From: Deltaproteobacteria bacterium
GTDB lineage: Bacteria; Desulfobacterota; Desulfobacteria; Desulfobacterales; B30-G6
Direction of reading: 5' to 3'
Length of the DNA stretch: 7,574 bases
NCBI GenBank assembly: GCA_003647375.1
Contig: QMMS01000217.1
Span: 1-7,574 of the forward strand
The notes beneath the pieces were generated by a model. The model was not told the DNA's origin and ran no database searches. It saw only the letters and a program-made list of their open reading frames with translations. Position numbers and translations under genes: made by a program. Positions 5,987 to 7,574 of this stretch are shown here, in pieces; position 1 is the first letter of the stretch; every line of letters starts with the position of its first letter.

Positions 5987-6289
5987 ATGAATCCTTACGA
6001 TGTTTTGAACATCCCATGCGATGTAGACGATTCGGCGGTTCGGAGCGCCTATCTTGAATTGATCAAGATTTATTCACCGGAGCGGTTTCCCAAACAATTC
6101 AAACAGGTCAGCGAAGCCTATCATCTTTTGAAGAACGAAGACCAGCGGCTACAATATGATTTGTTTAATCGAAATCCCGGTGCCGGATCGCCTTTCGAAG
6201 TCTTGCTGGCCGGCTTCACTTTACGTAAACGAACGCCCTTAAAATTTGGGGCCTTGAAAAGGTATCTGAGGCAATGCGCGAAAAGATAG
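5987..6289 (+). CDS. Short J-domain-like protein lacking the HPD motif (100 aa)
   Basis: Residues 2-60 follow the J-domain layout: NPYDVLNI at the start (helix I), DDSAVRSAYLELIKIY (helix II), then FKQVSEAYHLLKNEDQRLQYDLF (helix III and IV). A J-domain normally activates the ATPase of its Hsp70 partner through His-Pro-Asp in the loop after helix II. Here that loop reads Ser-Pro-Glu (30-32), so the histidine is missing and Asp is replaced by Glu. There is no Gly/Phe region, zinc-binding cysteine repeat or substrate-binding domain, only a short basic tail (about 78-100). An AGGGA site 9 bases upstream supports the ATG. The last 16 bases overlap the GrpE-like gene. It may be a dedicated partner of the neighbouring Hsp70, working by a modified mechanism, or a J-like scaffold resembling Pam16/Tim16, which also lacks HPD. 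Confidence 0.82.
   Translation: MNPYDVLNIPCDVDDSAVRSAYLELIKIYSPERFPKQFKQVSEAYHLLKNEDQRLQYDLFNRNPGAGSPFEVLLAGFTLRKRTPLKFGALKRYLRQCAKR
6274..6289 (+). other. 16-base overlap of the J-like and GrpE-like genes
   Basis: The ATG of the GrpE-like gene (6274) lies within the last codons of the J-like gene (stop TAG at 6287-6289), in another frame. The nearest Shine-Dalgarno-like strings are GAGG only 2 bases upstream and AAGG about 11 bases upstream. This suggests translational coupling, so the two proteins would be made in a linked ratio. Confidence 0.55.
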
Positions 6290-7014
6290 ATGAAAATGGA
6301 CAACAGGTAGATCGAGACCGTGTCGCTATTACTGAAAACCGCCCGCCTGCCGGCAGCAGTGGGAAAGCGTGGAAAGTCCGGCTTGTCCGGAATTTTAAAC
6401 GGTGGGTTGGCGAGGTGGATTCATGGCCGATACCGCGGGACACTGTCCCCGAACCACCCGACCTTTACTCCTTTTATGAAGAGCTCTGTATATTACGTGG
6501 CGAGGTACGCAAGGATGCCCGTCGAAATCACGATGCATTTACCCGCTTCAACGATGCATTGAGTGATTTTCACACGATGGTGAAACCCCTGACTCCGTCT
6601 GCACGACAGATCAAAAAAGAGGATTCGAAACAGGATCCCGTTGATGGGGCTTCGCATAGAGAACTGTTTATGTCTCTTGTGGAGTTGTTGGAGAGAGTAA
6701 AGCGCATAGAAATTAAATTGTCCAAACCACCGGAAACCGGTTTTTTCTCCTCACGAAAAAAATGGCTGGCAGAATGGAAAACACTGCTTCAAGGCATTGT
6801 TATAATGAGAGACCATTTCGAACAGCTGCTGCGCGGTCATGGCGTTACGGCAATACACACCCTTTCCAGACCATTTGATCCAGCGTACATGAAAGCCGTT
6901 GAAGTTGTTGCCTCCCGATCTATTGAACCCAACACTGTCGTGGAGGAAAGCGCAGGTGGGTATCTTTATAACGACCAGGTTATAAAATTTGCCGAGGTCA
7001 AAGTGGCTGGTTGA
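6274..7014 (+). CDS. GrpE-like nucleotide exchange factor (246 aa)
   Basis: The C-terminal third is clearly GrpE: LLRGHGVTAI, then RPFDPAYMKAVEVV (199-212), EPNTVVEE (218-225) and GGYLYNDQVIKFAEVKVA (228-245). These match the GrpE beta-domain, which inserts into the Hsp70 ATPase domain and drives release of ADP. Helices before it (LFMSLVELLERVKRIEIKL and KWLAEWKTLLQGIVIMRDHFEQLL) fit the GrpE helical bundle and are interrupted by a PPETGFFSSRKK loop. The first 130 residues, including RWVGEVDSWPIPRDTVPEPPDLYSF written here as its two parts RWVGEVDSW and PIPRDTVPEPPDLY, are not usual GrpE sequence, and the protein is longer than E. coli GrpE (197 aa). It lies between the overlapping J-like gene and an Hsp70 gene starting 14 bases after its stop, so it is probably that Hsp70's dedicated exchange factor and not the housekeeping GrpE. 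Confidence 0.85.
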   Translation: MREKIDENGQQVDRDRVAITENRPPAGSSGKAWKVRLVRNFKRWVGEVDSWPIPRDTVPEPPDLYSFYEELCILRGEVRKDARRNHDAFTRFNDALSDFHTMVKPLTPSARQIKKEDSKQDPVDGASHRELFMSLVELLERVKRIEIKLSKPPETGFFSSRKKWLAEWKTLLQGIVIMRDHFEQLLRGHGVTAIHTLSRPFDPAYMKAVEVVASRSIEPNTVVEESAGGYLYNDQVIKFAEVKVAG

Positions 7015-7025
7015 AAAGGAAATGA

Positions 7026-7574
<549 letters not shown>

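Noticed and set aside
5987..6289. Calling the J-like gene dnaJ or cbpA
   Set aside because: It lacks HPD, the Gly/Phe region, the zinc domain and the substrate-binding domains, so only 'J-domain-like' is supported.

Overview
The window is bacterial. Genes are closely packed, Shine-Dalgarno sites are recognisable, start codons are mostly ATG, and base composition is moderate. Gene content (a PIN/antitoxin pair, DUF4143-type ATPases and an accessory Hsp70 cluster with a J-like protein and a long TPR protein) and protein style suggest an environmental, probably anaerobic, Desulfobacterota-like (deltaproteobacterial) chromosome. That placement is inference; no taxonomic marker gene is present.

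Layout. (1) Bases 1-282, minus strand: the start of a PIN-domain toxin, cut by the window edge, and its Phd/YefM-like antitoxin, overlapping as TGATG. A probable autoregulated promoter lies at about 306-357. (2) Bases 283-541: a divergent intergenic region with promoter-like boxes facing both ways, a 13-bp direct repeat and two very short SD-led frames. (3) Bases 542-3128, plus strand: two tandem, clearly diverged ATPases of the AAA_14/DUF4143 type. Each has Walker A and B, a winged-helix-like middle and a C-terminal PD-(D/E)XK-like D...ExK motif. (4) Bases 3129-3302: an intergenic region with a good sigma70-type promoter whose -35 box is one arm of an inverted repeat. (5) Bases 3303-5783: an 826-residue TPR protein with a polylysine N-terminus and an acidic-then-basic tail ending in QLDLF. 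(6) Bases 5784-5986: a 203-bp spacer with two inverted repeats; the second overlies promoter-like boxes. (7) Bases 5987-7574: a compact J-like / GrpE-like / Hsp70 operon, the Hsp70 cut by the right edge.

How the genes may work together. The last three genes look like a complete accessory Hsp70 machine: chaperone, nucleotide exchange factor and J-type partner. The J-like protein has Ser-Pro-Glu where His-Pro-Asp normally stimulates Hsp70, and the exchange factor is longer than usual outside its conserved C-terminal domain. The TPR protein just upstream on the same strand is a plausible adaptor or client of this machine. Its C-terminal QLDLF matches the bacterial sliding-clamp-binding consensus, which raises the untested idea of a link between this Hsp70 set and DnaN. 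The toxin-antitoxin pair and ATPase tandem look like ordinary accessory genes with no evident functional tie to the chaperone cluster.
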